Source: an uncultured Bacteroidales bacterium (GTDB lineage: Bacteria; Bacteroidota; Bacteroidia; Bacteroidales; UBA932). Taken from it: DNA of 47,730 nucleotides. Positions 1 to 9,969 of this stretch are shown here, piece by piece. The notes under the pieces were generated by a model that saw only the letters and a program-made list of their open reading frames with translations, had not been told where the DNA came from and did not search any database. A program made the translations under genes and the position numbers. The stretch lies in assembly GCA_900319375.1 (NCBI GenBank), contig ONOI01000006.1, positions 1 through 47,730 of the forward strand. Direction: 5' to 3'. Numbering within the stretch: the stretch's first letter is position 1; every line of letters starts with the position of its first letter.

Positions 1-2034
1 TGATAGACATACATATTGTCTGGATCCCAGAACGAGGGCATATTGTAATATTCTATGTTAGAGCCGGAAGCGACACCAATGGCGGCAGATGGCAGCGTCT
101 CATAGCCACCCCAACTGGCACCAAACTGAGCGGTCAGGGACAGTCCTTTCCAACTTGCACCGGCGTTGACAGTGAAACCGTATGGATTGCTACGGTTCGA
201 AAGACACACCTGATCGTTATCCTTATCAACGATTCCATCGGGACCAGCGTAGCTGTCGGTTTCGGCATTGTACTCACCACGGATATCCTTATAGATAAGC
301 ATACCGGGACGCACCTTGTCCTTGGTCAGACCCATATAGGTACCGTAGGTGCCATCACTCTTCTTCATATAACGGTCAAAATATTCCTCAATGTCCTGGA
401 ACGTACGGAACATGCCGATACACTGCATACCCCAAGAACCAATGTCTGTACGTCCATTCTTGCGAATCTGACGGTAAATATACTCGTCCACGAAGTCCAT
501 GTTGAGTACTTTATTATCAGAGTAGCCCGTGTTAAGACCTACATGATAACTGAAATCCTTGCCAATCTTATCTTTCCAGTTGAGCGATACTTCCCAACCC
601 CATGAATTCATCTCACCGACATTCGTAGAAGCAGTCTTGGAACCAATGGTGAATGGAATCTCCTCCTCTAAGTCCATCAACATCTCACGGTTCCACTCAT
701 AATAGTAATCGACAGCCACAGAGAGACGCTGTTGCCCGTGCCTGTACCCAGTACGATACCCTTATTGGCATCCTGTGCATAAACCTGCATCCACTGCCAG
801 GCAGCAAGGTTGTCACGACCCGTCAGACCGAATGATCCTCGTAGTTTCAAATAATCCATCCATTTCACATTATTCTGGAACCATGGCTCTTCACTAATAA
901 CCCAACCAGCACTTACTGCGGGGAATACACCCCAATAGTTCTTCGGTGCAAACTTAGTGGAGGCATCCGAACGGAGCAGGAACTCAAGGAGATACTTGCT
1001 TGCATAGGCATAGTTGACACGTCCGATATAAGACAACGTACCACTCTCCGAGCGGGTGAACTGCGTAGTCATCTCTCCAGTAGCCGAATTGTACTGGAGT
1101 GTAGTGAAAGGATAAGGATTCTCACGCTGACCAACCAGATACTCACTTTCTGCCTCGCTCTTCTCAATAGAGAAAAGGGCACTTATATCATGAAGTCCGA
1201 ACTGGCGGGCATACTGAGCGGTAAAGTTTATCTGATAGTTATCAGTACGGGTCATTGTGCGGTAAAGCATATTACCATTATTTGTGCCGATAGCCACAAA
1301 GTTTGAAGCATTCAGATAGTCGATATCACTCTCGTAACTGGTCGGTGTATATAAGTGCATTCCCGAACCATAGCGTTTCAGCATCTGATAGAGAGTGAAG
1401 TTAGAACCATACTGATTTCCTTTATCGTTGTTAATACTCTTAGAATAAGAGAAGTTGAGTTTCAGACCTTTCAGGATTTTGCTCCAACCAAAGTCGTAAG
1501 CCAAACTTCCGTGGATATTCACATTGTTGCTCATCGAACGGCTGAAATCACCGTTGTTCTGCAGCACAGAGAAATTATAGAGTTGGTTTTGGTTCTTTTG
1601 GCCATTGCTCAAACCGTATGAAGGAATGTCATATTCTCCTACCTGCTCCGGAATATAGCGAGGACGCGTAAGCAACAAGTTATAATCCTTCTCGTCGCCA
1701 GAACCGCCTACTTTTACTAACGGTCTGTTTTTCTTGCCATAATCACCGCTTACTGTCAGATTTGCCGATAACCACTTGGAAATCTTAACATCTACACCGG
1801 CACGATAGTTAAAGCGATTGTAATCCAGTTTGCCAAGATTACCATCCTGGTCAAAGTAGGAAATACCTGCAAAATAGTTTACCTTCTCCGTAGCACCACT
1901 GATGTTTAGAGAATGCTTCTGCTGGAAACCTATCTTCCAGTTGTCTTCCAGCAGATCGTAGTTCAGATGCTTCATAGCCTCCAGTTCATCCGCTGTAAGC
2001 AGCAGGTCTTCACGGCGTGTGGAAGATTTGGGTA
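1..2034 (-). pseudogene. susC: SusC/RagA-type TonB-dependent receptor, broken fragment
   Basis: Outer-membrane receptor of the SusC family, read right to left. From about 2014 down to about 735 one frame carries typical SusC barrel sequence, including the stretches SLNISGATEKVNYFAG and FPAVSAGWVISEEPWFQ. That frame then runs into a stop at 677. The homology resumes in another frame from about 735 to the left edge, starting RLSVAVDYYYEWNREMLM and including a late-barrel signature PDGIVDKDNDQ with SNRSNPYGF. The few dozen residues that normally lie between GTGTGN and NRLSVAVDYYYE are missing. The signal peptide, carboxypeptidase-like domain and plug are absent because the sequence joins the neighbouring DUF6259-like gene at about 2012-2035. 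The C-terminus lies beyond the left edge. Base composition is lower in GC than the rest (25 of 60 G+C at 1801-1860 against 37 of 60 at 2521-2580). Either a decayed receptor or an assembly chimera. Confidence 0.85.
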
Positions 2035-3854
2035 TATCTATAGCCGGGAATATCCTTCTCGGGATTGTCGCCTCCCGGGACAAATTCACCCATAAAGCGG
2101 CCGCCTTCGAAGATATCGTGATGCCCTTTGCGGAATGCACCGAGTTCGCGCAGGAACTCAGCCTGAGCGGCGTTTTCTTCCCTGAAGAGGGTAATCGGAT
2201 CGATCCAGCCCAGCTGCGAACCCCAGAGCAGACTCTTCATCGTGATATAGTCGAACGTGCCGTCGTTGATCTTGCCGGGAATGTAGGTGAAGCCGCTGTA
2301 GATGCACCTGTCGGAGTAGATGAGAGGGAAGAGCGGCACCATCCTCATATAGTGTACGTGAGGCGAATTGACTACGAGCATCATATCGAAAAGGTCGATG
2401 TAGCACTCTGCATTTTCCTCGGTAGTCACTGCCTGCCCGGGCTTGTAGACATTGCTGCGCATATTCTCCATCATCTGGCGGTAGGAGAGATGCCACCAGG
2501 CTCCGCCGCCTGGTGCGTGTGAATGGTTGGGGGCATAGCAGGCCTCGCCTTTGGCGGCGCCTATCTGGTCGATGTACACGCCGTGGGTACCCAACTCGTT
2601 GAGAATCCTGTAGTTGAGACTGTCCTGGAAATGCTGCCAGATGGGGGAAGACGGGCACGTGACGGTATTGATCACCTTCGAGCCGTATACCTCGGTGTAG
2701 AGGGTGCCGTCGCGCTTGCGGCAGCTGGCGTCCTTACCGTTCATCTCGTCGTAGGTGTGGTTGCCGGTGTCCCAAAGCCTGCCGTTGATATAGGGAGTAA
2801 CGTGGGCGCCGAGCTTCTGCGATTCGGCTACCATCTCCCTGAACCCTTCTTTCTCGGGGAAGTAGTCGGGGTAGTCGGTGTCGAATGCGTTGTGGTGCCA
2901 CTGATACCAGTGGAGTCCGATGCCCTTGCCGAAGAACTCGATGCCCTTGCGCACGGCGGCCATAGTCTGTTCTGTGACCCCCACAGGCCTTAGCCACACG
3001 TCGCTCTTCTTCATCCAGGGAGCTATTTCGCGCTCCTTGAGGTCCTTGGCGCCCCATCTGGTGCTGAGGGCAAAGGGCCTGTACCACTTAAGAGCGGTAT
3101 CTTCCCAGCCGTCGCGGGTGAAGCCCATCACCGTGCTCCAAGGGAGCTCGAAGATGCCGAATTCGTCGGTCCAGGCGGCAGACGCTATAGTCTTCTGGCG
3201 GAAGATGCATCCGTCTCCCTCGCCTCCGACGGAGAACACTTTCTGGGAGGCGTCCTTGTCGCGGGTCGAGAAGAACACCGTACCCTGGCTGCTTGTCATC
3301 ATCGTCATCTGCATACTTCCCGTGCAGGACGGATACTCCGAACTCAGCCATCCGGAAGTAGGGGCGGAATACATTGTACCGAAGGCCGCCGAAAGTATCA
3401 CTTGTGCCCATTCGGGGCGCTTGACTGCGATGCGCGGATATTCGGCCGTCATCACCGTCCAACCCTCAGGCAGCGTAACTTCGAAATCAAACTCCGGCAT
3501 CTCCATCTCGGGCTTCAGGCTGACGCTCATAAACACGCAATAGTCGGTGCTGCCTTCGAGTAGAAGCTTCCAGGTGAACTGTGCGGTGTCATTCTTCTTC
3601 TCTCCACCATCGTAGACCGACATCCAGGGCTTCAGAACCGGATTCTCGCCGCGGGGACCGAGAAGCTCGATCTCCCATGGTGGAGTGGTCTTGGAGGCGG
3701 CGATATCGACTCCCTCCATGACGAAACTCTTGATCTGGAATTGATTTCCTTCGTCGAACACAATCCTGGCGTGCTCGTTTTCGAGTACAATGTCTTCCTG
3801 GGCATAAGCCAAACCGCAGGTAAGCGCAAGGGCAAGAATTAACAATCCCTTCAT
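2010..3854 (-). CDS. DUF6259-like secreted protein, probable glycosidase, C-terminus cut off
   Basis: A 614-residue product with a signal peptide (cleavage likely after AYA, residue 18), then a beta-rich N-terminal half, then a TIM-barrel-like half from about residue 280. Candidate catalytic acids are D429 in GVYIDQIG and E479/E480 in AVTTEEN, which lie where barrel strands 4-6 would be; this placement is inference. The family resembles Bacteroidota DUF6259 proteins found in glycan loci; no activity can be assigned. The ATG shares its A with the TAA stop of the gene upstream (TAATG), so translation is probably coupled. The coding frame loses its family character after DIPGY at about 2034 and ends after a few residues of unrelated DNA, so the real C-terminus is missing. 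It is the last gene of the SusC-led operon. Confidence 0.7.
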   Translation of the reverse strand: MKGLLILALALTCGLAYAQEDIVLENEHARIVFDEGNQFQIKSFVMEGVDIAASKTTPPWEIELLGPRGENPVLKPWMSVYDGGEKKNDTAQFTWKLLLEGSTDYCVFMSVSLKPEMEMPEFDFEVTLPEGWTVMTAEYPRIAVKRPEWAQVILSAAFGTMYSAPTSGWLSSEYPSCTGSMQMTMMTSSQGTVFFSTRDKDASQKVFSVGGEGDGCIFRQKTIASAAWTDEFGIFELPWSTVMGFTRDGWEDTALKWYRPFALSTRWGAKDLKEREIAPWMKKSDVWLRPVGVTEQTMAAVRKGIEFFGKGIGLHWYQWHHNAFDTDYPDYFPEKEGFREMVAESQKLGAHVTPYINGRLWDTGNHTYDEMNGKDASCRKRDGTLYTEVYGSKVINTVTCPSSPIWQHFQDSLNYRILNELGTHGVYIDQIGAAKGEACYAPNHSHAPGGGAWWHLSYRQMMENMRSNVYKPGQAVTTEENAECYIDLFDMMLVVNSPHVHYMRMVPLFPLIYSDRCIYSGFTYIPGKINDGTFDYITMKSLLWGSQLGWIDPITLFREENAAQAEFLRELGAFRKGHHDIFEGGRFMGEFVPGGDNPEKDIPGYRYTQIFHTP

Positions 3855-5905
3855 TACTTTCTGTTGGTAAATTCACGGCACTTTTCAGCGCCTTTGATTA
3901 CTGTCATCGGGACACTGCGGTCGTAGATGTCCCAGTATACTATTGCAGGTTCTCCGTCCAGCGTGAATGAGAACGCACGGACAGGACCCTCGCTGATGAG
4001 TTTCCATTCGTAGAGTTTGCCTCCGTAGAGGAACCACTCGCGGTCGGGATCGCGCAGCATCATTTTCTGCTTATCGCTCAAAGTGCCCTCATTCTTGATG
4101 GTTTCCCACTCACGGATAACCCTGAAATTGTCTTCAGAACGGGCGTTCTGAACTATCTGGTCGAGTTTGCCCATTACGCTCACCGGAGCATCCCAGGCGA
4201 GGGCCTTGGAGAATACGTAGGAGAAGTGGTCGGGCTGCATGCCAACCGTTGTGGAGTCCGGGGCGAGATAGTCCATCCACCCGAAGTCGACCGAAGTAAA
4301 GTCGTCGGCGATCCGCTCGGCGCAGCGAAGGGTGTATTTTTTCATCGCGGGGCGAAGTTTCTCCGGCCGGAAAAGGTCGAAGGCATTGCCGCGCGAAAGA
4401 ATATGCCAGCCGAAGTGGGATTTCAGGGCGCCTTCGCAGAATATGGGAGCGGGAGTAAGCTGCCCGTAGACGGCAAGCTGCGAGCGGCTGACGTTGTACC
4501 AGTAGGGCATCGGCACGTCTTCAGCGCCGTCGAAGTAGACAAAACGGAAACCGCATTCGCGGTAGATCTCGCCCAGACGCTCAGCTATCTCGCGCTGAAT
4601 CGAGCTGTCCTGGTCGATGCGGATAAAGCGCGGCCAATCGTCCATATCTGGCTGCCTCAGGTGTTCACCGGCCTTGTACGCCGCCGGCTTGCTGCCCCAC
4701 AGCCCACGCTCGCAGCCGGTGAGTTTCCAGCTGCCGTCGGGCAGCTGCTCATACTCTCCGTAGCTCACGAATTCGTCGCGAATGCGCAGAATCCGGCGGC
4801 CCTTCTCGATGCGCAGCACCTCGGGCGTGCCTTCGATAACGATATCAGTATCGGATGGACCGATCGGGCGGGCAAGCACTCTTTCCGCCACATAATTCAG
4901 GCGGCTGTCGGGCGACTCGCCGCGCACATAAGGATCGTCCACGGACACCTTGCTATAATGGATATGCAATCCCGGGATTAGCCCTGCAGCATAGATGCGC
5001 TCGCAAATCTTGCGGAGCGTTTCCATATCCCAGCCGTCTCTCCAGAGGAAATGGCCGCATGTCCACGCAAAATCGGGATAATAGATTACCATCGTGCGGA
5101 ATCCGCCCTTGAGGGCCCACTCTATATGCTGGTCGATGTTGTCGAGAGTCACGTCGCGCAGTTCATAGTACGACCACTTATACTCCGGCTCCCGGCGGCT
5201 CTGCACTCCGCGGGGCATGCCGTAATACTTCTCGACCCCATCGATATTGTCGAGCAATGCCTCGGTCGGGCAGGCGAGAAGCACCGCCCCTGCGCCCGAC
5301 ATCCCGACTTCGTGTTCATATCCGGCGTACATCGTCAGGGTCTTCCCCTCAGGGTAAGCATCAATGCGGGTCTTTTCGTCTGCGCCCATCAGGCATACTG
5401 CCGTATGATTGTCCCAGGTAACGTTGAGCCACTCTCCGAAATGCTTCCTGCGATGCACGGGCATTTGCAGAAGAGCGAACTGATCGATCTCGGTCTGGCG
5501 CTTCACTCCCATATCGTCGATCCTGTAGTCGACCCTCTCCAGCCTGAAATTCATGTGGTGCGGCTGCACGTCTGCAACTATCACGGCTATGTCCCACGTA
5601 TCCCTGAAGGTCACAAAAAGGGTATCGCCCCTGCGCTCGATATGATCGGAAGGAAAACTCCTTGGCTTAGCCGGGAACATCAGGAAGTTTTCGTTGTCGT
5701 AGGGGCGCTCCTGCATTATTTCGCAAAGCGGCACCTTCCTTCCCCAATCCAGACATTCTTCGCCATGGGCCTTAAGGCTCACCGCATACCCGTCCGGACT
5801 TATAGTCAGCGTGCTGTCTTCATTGCTGAAAACGATACTATTGTTCGAAGTGCATGAAAGAGCGATAAAGATCAGAGCTGCCGAGCTGCTTCTACTATTA
5901 ATCAT
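3854..5905 (-). CDS. Lipoprotein with glycosidase-like TIM barrel, family not recognised
   Basis: A 683-residue protein. The start chosen is the ATG at 5905, giving a lipoprotein signal with C18 in FIALSC; a GTG 12 bases earlier is in frame but less likely. Residues about 25-235 look beta-rich. A barrel seems to start near residue 250 (EWALKGGFRTMVIYYPDF). It is interrupted at about 350-420 by a small beta module with the signature DEFVSYGEY...LTGCERGLWG, then resumes with RFVYFDGAEDVP (D459, E462 as possible catalytic acids) and FCEGALKSHFGWH. I do not recognise the family. Position between GH20 and the DUF6259-like gene (gaps of 15 bp and a shared base) supports a role in glycan cleavage at the cell surface or in the periplasm. 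Function is inferred from context and fold impression only. Confidence 0.7.
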   Translation of the reverse strand: MINSRSSSAALIFIALSCTSNNSIVFSNEDSTLTISPDGYAVSLKAHGEECLDWGRKVPLCEIMQERPYDNENFLMFPAKPRSFPSDHIERRGDTLFVTFRDTWDIAVIVADVQPHHMNFRLERVDYRIDDMGVKRQTEIDQFALLQMPVHRRKHFGEWLNVTWDNHTAVCLMGADEKTRIDAYPEGKTLTMYAGYEHEVGMSGAGAVLLACPTEALLDNIDGVEKYYGMPRGVQSRREPEYKWSYYELRDVTLDNIDQHIEWALKGGFRTMVIYYPDFAWTCGHFLWRDGWDMETLRKICERIYAAGLIPGLHIHYSKVSVDDPYVRGESPDSRLNYVAERVLARPIGPSDTDIVIEGTPEVLRIEKGRRILRIRDEFVSYGEYEQLPDGSWKLTGCERGLWGSKPAAYKAGEHLRQPDMDDWPRFIRIDQDSSIQREIAERLGEIYRECGFRFVYFDGAEDVPMPYWYNVSRSQLAVYGQLTPAPIFCEGALKSHFGWHILSRGNAFDLFRPEKLRPAMKKYTLRCAERIADDFTSVDFGWMDYLAPDSTTVGMQPDHFSYVFSKALAWDAPVSVMGKLDQIVQNARSEDNFRVIREWETIKNEGTLSDKQKMMLRDPDREWFLYGGKLYEWKLISEGPVRAFSFTLDGEPAIVYWDIYDRSVPMTVIKGAEKCREFTNRK

Positions 5906-5920
5906 ATCCAAACACACATA

Positions 5921-7387
5921 TCAGTTGTTAAACGGACCGGCGGGCTCGGGGTGATGCGCCGGATCGCGGTAGTCGTAGTAGTAAATACCCTCTGCATCGA
6001 GCTGCGAGTAAACAGCTTCGAGCCGCTGCGAGAAAGATTCATAGTCCTTCGCCTCCGGCTTGGTCCATGCGGCCTCGGCGAGAGCATAGATGCGAGGGAA
6101 GATCATGAAATCGACTCTGTCGGTATTGTGGGTAAGCTCGCTCCAGAGATTGGCCTGGATGCCGAGCACGCTGCCAAGATCATCCTCGCCAAGTCCCCAT
6201 GAGGAATAGAGATAGTCCGGGAACGCGTAGACATCTTCGATAGGACAGAATCCGTCCCATTTGCGGCCTACGCCATGGCTATCGTGTTGCACGAAATCGA
6301 AATACATGGGCTTTCGCGGGCAGAGGATGAGCGGCACTCCTGCCTTCGCCGCCCTGACGAGCTTGTCCGGACGGTCGTGACGCCACCAGCCGATGATCTG
6401 ATCCTGGCCGCCGATACCCACGTTGAAGGCATCGTCCCAGCAGATGAGTTTCTTGCCGAGAACGGCTACACTGTCTGCCATGCGGTGGAGGAAATACCCC
6501 TCGACATCCTCGAGCGTCGAAAGTTTCTCGCGCTTCATCAGACGCCTCACATGATAGTTGGAGAGCCATGCCTCGCTGCCGTAATTGACTTCGTCCCCTC
6601 CGAGATGGAGATACTCTCCGGGGAAGAGTTCCGCTACTTCCCGAAGGATAGCCGTGAGATAGGCGTAAGTGCTTTCCTTGCCGGGATTGAAGGTAAAATC
6701 GGGCTGGGTAGGGCTGCCTCCGCCATTGAACTCAGGGTAGGAACGGTTGGCCGCCGTAGCGTGTCCCGGCATATCGATTTCGGGGATAACGGTAATGTGG
6801 CGCTCTGCGGCGTAAGCCACAATCTCACGGATATCGTCCTGAGTATAGTATGCTCGGGGTGCATTGGGATCGCTGTGGGTGCCGATCGCGCCGATTTCGG
6901 TGAGTTTAGGATAGGCCTTAATCTCGATGCGCCAGCCCTGGGCATCGGTAAGATGCCAGTGGAAACGGTTCATCTTAAGGGCGGCCATGTGGTCGAGCAG
7001 CATCTTCACCCGCTCCTTGCCGGAGAAATGCCGGGCTTCGTCGAGCATGAAACCGCGCCAGGCGTAACGCGGAGAGTCGGAGATGAATCCCGTGCGGACT
7101 CCGCCATTATCTTTCATCTGATTAACTGTCTGAAGGCCGTAGAACACCCCTGCTTCAGATCCGCCCGTAACCTTGATCAGCTTTCGACCGGCTTCGATAG
7201 TATACCCTTCAGCGGGAAGAGTCCCGTCGATCGCCGTCTCGATACGGGCATCGGACACGGCCAGCCGGCCGTCAAGCTCGGCATGATTGGGAGCCGGGAT
7301 CACGGGGAGAGGCCCCTGCGGAGCTTTGGGTGCGCAGGAAGCAAAAAGGGCGGTGGCGGATAGCAGTATCAGTGTTATTCTTCTCAT
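5921..7387 (-). CDS. Beta-N-acetylhexosaminidase, GH20 family
   Basis: A 488-residue lipoprotein (C18 in LFASC) that should remove terminal GlcNAc or GalNAc from glycans in the periplasm or at the outer membrane. Residues about 25-105 form the GH20b-like N-terminal domain. The catalytic barrel follows with YAWRGFMLDEARH (107-120), FHWHLTDAQGWRIEI (142-156), EIDMPGHATA (203-212) and the catalytic pair D265-E266 in HLGGDEV. GH20 enzymes use the substrate's own N-acetyl group as nucleophile, polarised by the Asp of this pair. Length is that of a compact GH20 without extra modules. The ATG lies 2 bp after the stop of the GH2 gene, so both are almost certainly co-transcribed. Exact linkage specificity cannot be read. 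Confidence 0.95.
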   Translation of the reverse strand: MRRITLILLSATALFASCAPKAPQGPLPVIPAPNHAELDGRLAVSDARIETAIDGTLPAEGYTIEAGRKLIKVTGGSEAGVFYGLQTVNQMKDNGGVRTGFISDSPRYAWRGFMLDEARHFSGKERVKMLLDHMAALKMNRFHWHLTDAQGWRIEIKAYPKLTEIGAIGTHSDPNAPRAYYTQDDIREIVAYAAERHITVIPEIDMPGHATAANRSYPEFNGGGSPTQPDFTFNPGKESTYAYLTAILREVAELFPGEYLHLGGDEVNYGSEAWLSNYHVRRLMKREKLSTLEDVEGYFLHRMADSVAVLGKKLICWDDAFNVGIGGQDQIIGWWRHDRPDKLVRAAKAGVPLILCPRKPMYFDFVQHDSHGVGRKWDGFCPIEDVYAFPDYLYSSWGLGEDDLGSVLGIQANLWSELTHNTDRVDFMIFPRIYALAEAAWTKPEAKDYESFSQRLEAVYSQLDAEGIYYYDYRDPAHHPEPAGPFNN

Positions 7388-7389
7388 AA

Positions 7390-9969
7390 TCAGTTTATTT
7401 CTACGCTGAAATCTCCCCTTGTGTCGCTCTGGGATATCCAGGCCGAAAGGACTTTTGTCTCTCCCGGGAATAAAGTTACGAAATTATCGTCCCAAAACAC
7501 AGGCCCAGCGGGTGTTCCGCCGCTAAGAAGCACTATTTCGTTAAAGAAACTCAGGGTCTGGGAGTCGTTCTTAAGGGTAAGCTCGAGCCTGTAGCCGTCG
7601 CCTTCTTCGCGAAGGACCTTGACCTTAGGGTGAAGATCCACCTTGGGAAGAGTGGTCAGCCAGTAGTAGTTCTGGTGCTGGGTGTAGTACCAGTAGAAGT
7701 TTTCGGAAACGACGGCGCCCGATGCATCCTCCAGACTCATCCTGACAAGGGCTACAGCGGTGATGTCCTTCAGGTAGGGGATAGCCTCGAGTTCGGTAAA
7801 GGTCTGGGCAGGGGCATCGAGCGTGCGCTCCATGCTCCAGTGCTCCTTCATGTCGTTGCCCCAGACGCTGACCTTTGCTTTCAGGCCGCTGAGGGCAGTC
7901 GGAGTCGTGTTGATAATGCTGATCATCCGGGTATCGGCATTCATCTGAATATGGACTGGCTCAAGGGCCTTCTTTGCGAAGTAGTATGCCGCCGTCGGAG
8001 TTAGCGACCAGTCATAGAACTGCCAGCAGACGTCGGGCCAGCAGGAATTGAGTTTCCAGAGCATCACGCCGGTGGTTATATCCCACATACGGTGGTTGGC
8101 AGCTTCGAACATTGCCCTGTAGCCTTCGGCGCTGACCATCTGTCCTTTGCGTACGTAGTCGCGGGCGGAGACAGGGTCGCTGTAGAGGGTGCGAATAGCA
8201 TTGTCGTAGGCGCGGTAGCAGAAATTGTTGGCATCCCAGGCGCCATGCTCGGCCCAGTGGCTGTCGAGAGGGAAGAGCGGGTCGCGCGGATCGAAAGGCT
8301 TGTTTAAGCTAGGGATAAACTGTTCCAGGCTTCTGTAGACGGGCATCGAGGGCATCCCAAGTTCGTTTCGGAACATCTGCAGGTGCACCTCGTTCACCTT
8401 GCGGAAATAGTAATCGGACGGGGCCCAGTTGTAGTCTGGAGCACCGTCGTCGGTAGTGCCGACCGGGAGGTCTTCGAGTATCCAGGGGGTGAGTTTCTCC
8501 ACATCCCAGGAGGTAGCCGTGGTGGGGAAGAAGGGTCTTGTGGGGTCGAGCTCCTTGCAGGCCTGTTTGGTCGCAACGTAGAGATCTTCGTCTACCATCA
8601 CCTCATTGACGCCGAACCACGCGATAATGGATGGGTGATTACGATAACGAAGGATGATATCGCGTACGCACTGTGCGGCCAGCTCATGGTCGTCGGGATT
8701 GTGGGCATTGGCCCTGCCGGGGTACATGCGGTAGCACTGGTGGAAGACGTGCCAGCTCATCAGGCCGGCCTCGTCCCAACTGTCGAGCCAGGCGGGATCG
8801 GGCGCTGGCATATCCTCGCTGCCTACGAGGTTGACTCCCGCTTCTTTGAGTAGCCGCGCCTGGTCGTAGATATTCTTGTCGGTATTACGGAGCATGGCAT
8901 CAGGCTGAAGCCAGCCGCCGCGGGCAAAAATCTTCACCCCGTTGACGGTAAACACGCGGCCTTTTTCGCCGTCTTTGTCCATCAGATAGGAGCCGACTTC
9001 GCGGATGCCGAACGGGGTCGAGACCGTGTCGGAAATCTTCCTCGATCCTATAGAAAAGCTAAGTTCAAGTCTGTAGAGATGCTGCTCTCCATAGCCGTTA
9101 GGCCACCACAGAAGGGGATTTTCGACAGTATATGGCAGAAACGCGACTATGCGGCTCTCGCCGGGGGCGAGCGTGACGGATTTGGAGAGGGTCAGGGTCT
9201 TGCCGCTTTCGGGAATGATACGGGCAGTCAGAGTGCCTTTCACCCTGGCGTTGCTATGGTTGGAGAGTGTGCTTTCCACATGGAGTATCGCCTTGTCGGA
9301 GGAGGGAACTTCGCTGCGGACGAACGGGTCTTCGAGGGTTACCTCGCCGGAGGCGCTGAGCCATACATCCTGCCAGATGCCCATATTGCGGTCGCGCACC
9401 ACGGGAGCGCAGTCCCAGCCGCCGCTCATCTTCATGGTCTCGTCGCGGAAAAGTCCGTCGCCGGAATTGCCGCGGTTGGGGCGGAAAAGATCCCACTGAT
9501 GGCCCGGAGTGGGTGTGCCGGGGTGATCGGTCTGATAGACCGTGATTTCGAGCTCGTTGGGGTCGGAACGCTTCAGGGCCGGAGTGATGTCGAAACGGAA
9601 GCGGCGGAACATCCCGACTACCTGCTCGCGAGTGGCGATTAGAACGCCGTTAAGGCTTATGTCCGCCCTGTAGTTGATTCCGTCGAGATGAAGCCAGATA
9701 TGCGATGCTGCGGCCATCTCGGCAGGAAGAGAGAATGAGGTCCTGAACTGATACGGATCGCGGAAGGGACTGCCCGGCTCGCTGACATCGGGGATCGTGA
9801 AGTTGTTCATCCCGATCCACGGGTCGGGATAGACGCCTTTGTCTACGAGTGCAGAAAGCACCGTGGTAGGCACGGTCACTTCGGTCCACTGCGTATCGAC
9901 TGCGGTCGAGCTTTTCATCTGCCATTGGGTAAGTCCAAGGCTTGCGAAGAGTATCAGCAGAAGTTTCAT
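7390..9969 (-). CDS. GH2 family exo-glycosidase, exo-glucosaminidase/beta-mannosidase type
   Basis: An 859-residue secreted protein with a short hydrophobic N-terminus. The opening VPTTVLSALVDKGVYPDPW...GMNNF is the sugar-binding domain start seen in the GH2 clade of exo-beta-D-glucosaminidases and mannosylglycoprotein endo-beta-mannosidases. Order: jelly-roll domain (about 25-205), Ig-like domain (210-325), barrel (330-640) and C-terminal beta domains. The acid/base is E456 in WFGVNE; the probable nucleophile is E536 in FRNELGMPSMP. The substrate could be GlcN- or Man-linked; the neighbouring GH20 and SIS genes lean towards amino sugar (inference). The ATG overlaps the stop of the SIS gene as ATGA, indicating coupled translation. 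Confidence 0.9.
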   Translation of the reverse strand: MKLLLILFASLGLTQWQMKSSTAVDTQWTEVTVPTTVLSALVDKGVYPDPWIGMNNFTIPDVSEPGSPFRDPYQFRTSFSLPAEMAAASHIWLHLDGINYRADISLNGVLIATREQVVGMFRRFRFDITPALKRSDPNELEITVYQTDHPGTPTPGHQWDLFRPNRGNSGDGLFRDETMKMSGGWDCAPVVRDRNMGIWQDVWLSASGEVTLEDPFVRSEVPSSDKAILHVESTLSNHSNARVKGTLTARIIPESGKTLTLSKSVTLAPGESRIVAFLPYTVENPLLWWPNGYGEQHLYRLELSFSIGSRKISDTVSTPFGIREVGSYLMDKDGEKGRVFTVNGVKIFARGGWLQPDAMLRNTDKNIYDQARLLKEAGVNLVGSEDMPAPDPAWLDSWDEAGLMSWHVFHQCYRMYPGRANAHNPDDHELAAQCVRDIILRYRNHPSIIAWFGVNEVMVDEDLYVATKQACKELDPTRPFFPTTATSWDVEKLTPWILEDLPVGTTDDGAPDYNWAPSDYYFRKVNEVHLQMFRNELGMPSMPVYRSLEQFIPSLNKPFDPRDPLFPLDSHWAEHGAWDANNFCYRAYDNAIRTLYSDPVSARDYVRKGQMVSAEGYRAMFEAANHRMWDITTGVMLWKLNSCWPDVCWQFYDWSLTPTAAYYFAKKALEPVHIQMNADTRMISIINTTPTALSGLKAKVSVWGNDMKEHWSMERTLDAPAQTFTELEAIPYLKDITAVALVRMSLEDASGAVVSENFYWYYTQHQNYYWLTTLPKVDLHPKVKVLREEGDGYRLELTLKNDSQTLSFFNEIVLLSGGTPAGPVFWDDNFVTLFPGETKVLSAWISQSDTRGDFSVEIN

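Noticed and set aside
6275-7363. Long plus-strand open frame (362 codons) opposite GH20
   Set aside because: Antisense frame kept open by the GC-rich codon pattern of a clear GH20 gene; no recognisable product or promoter.
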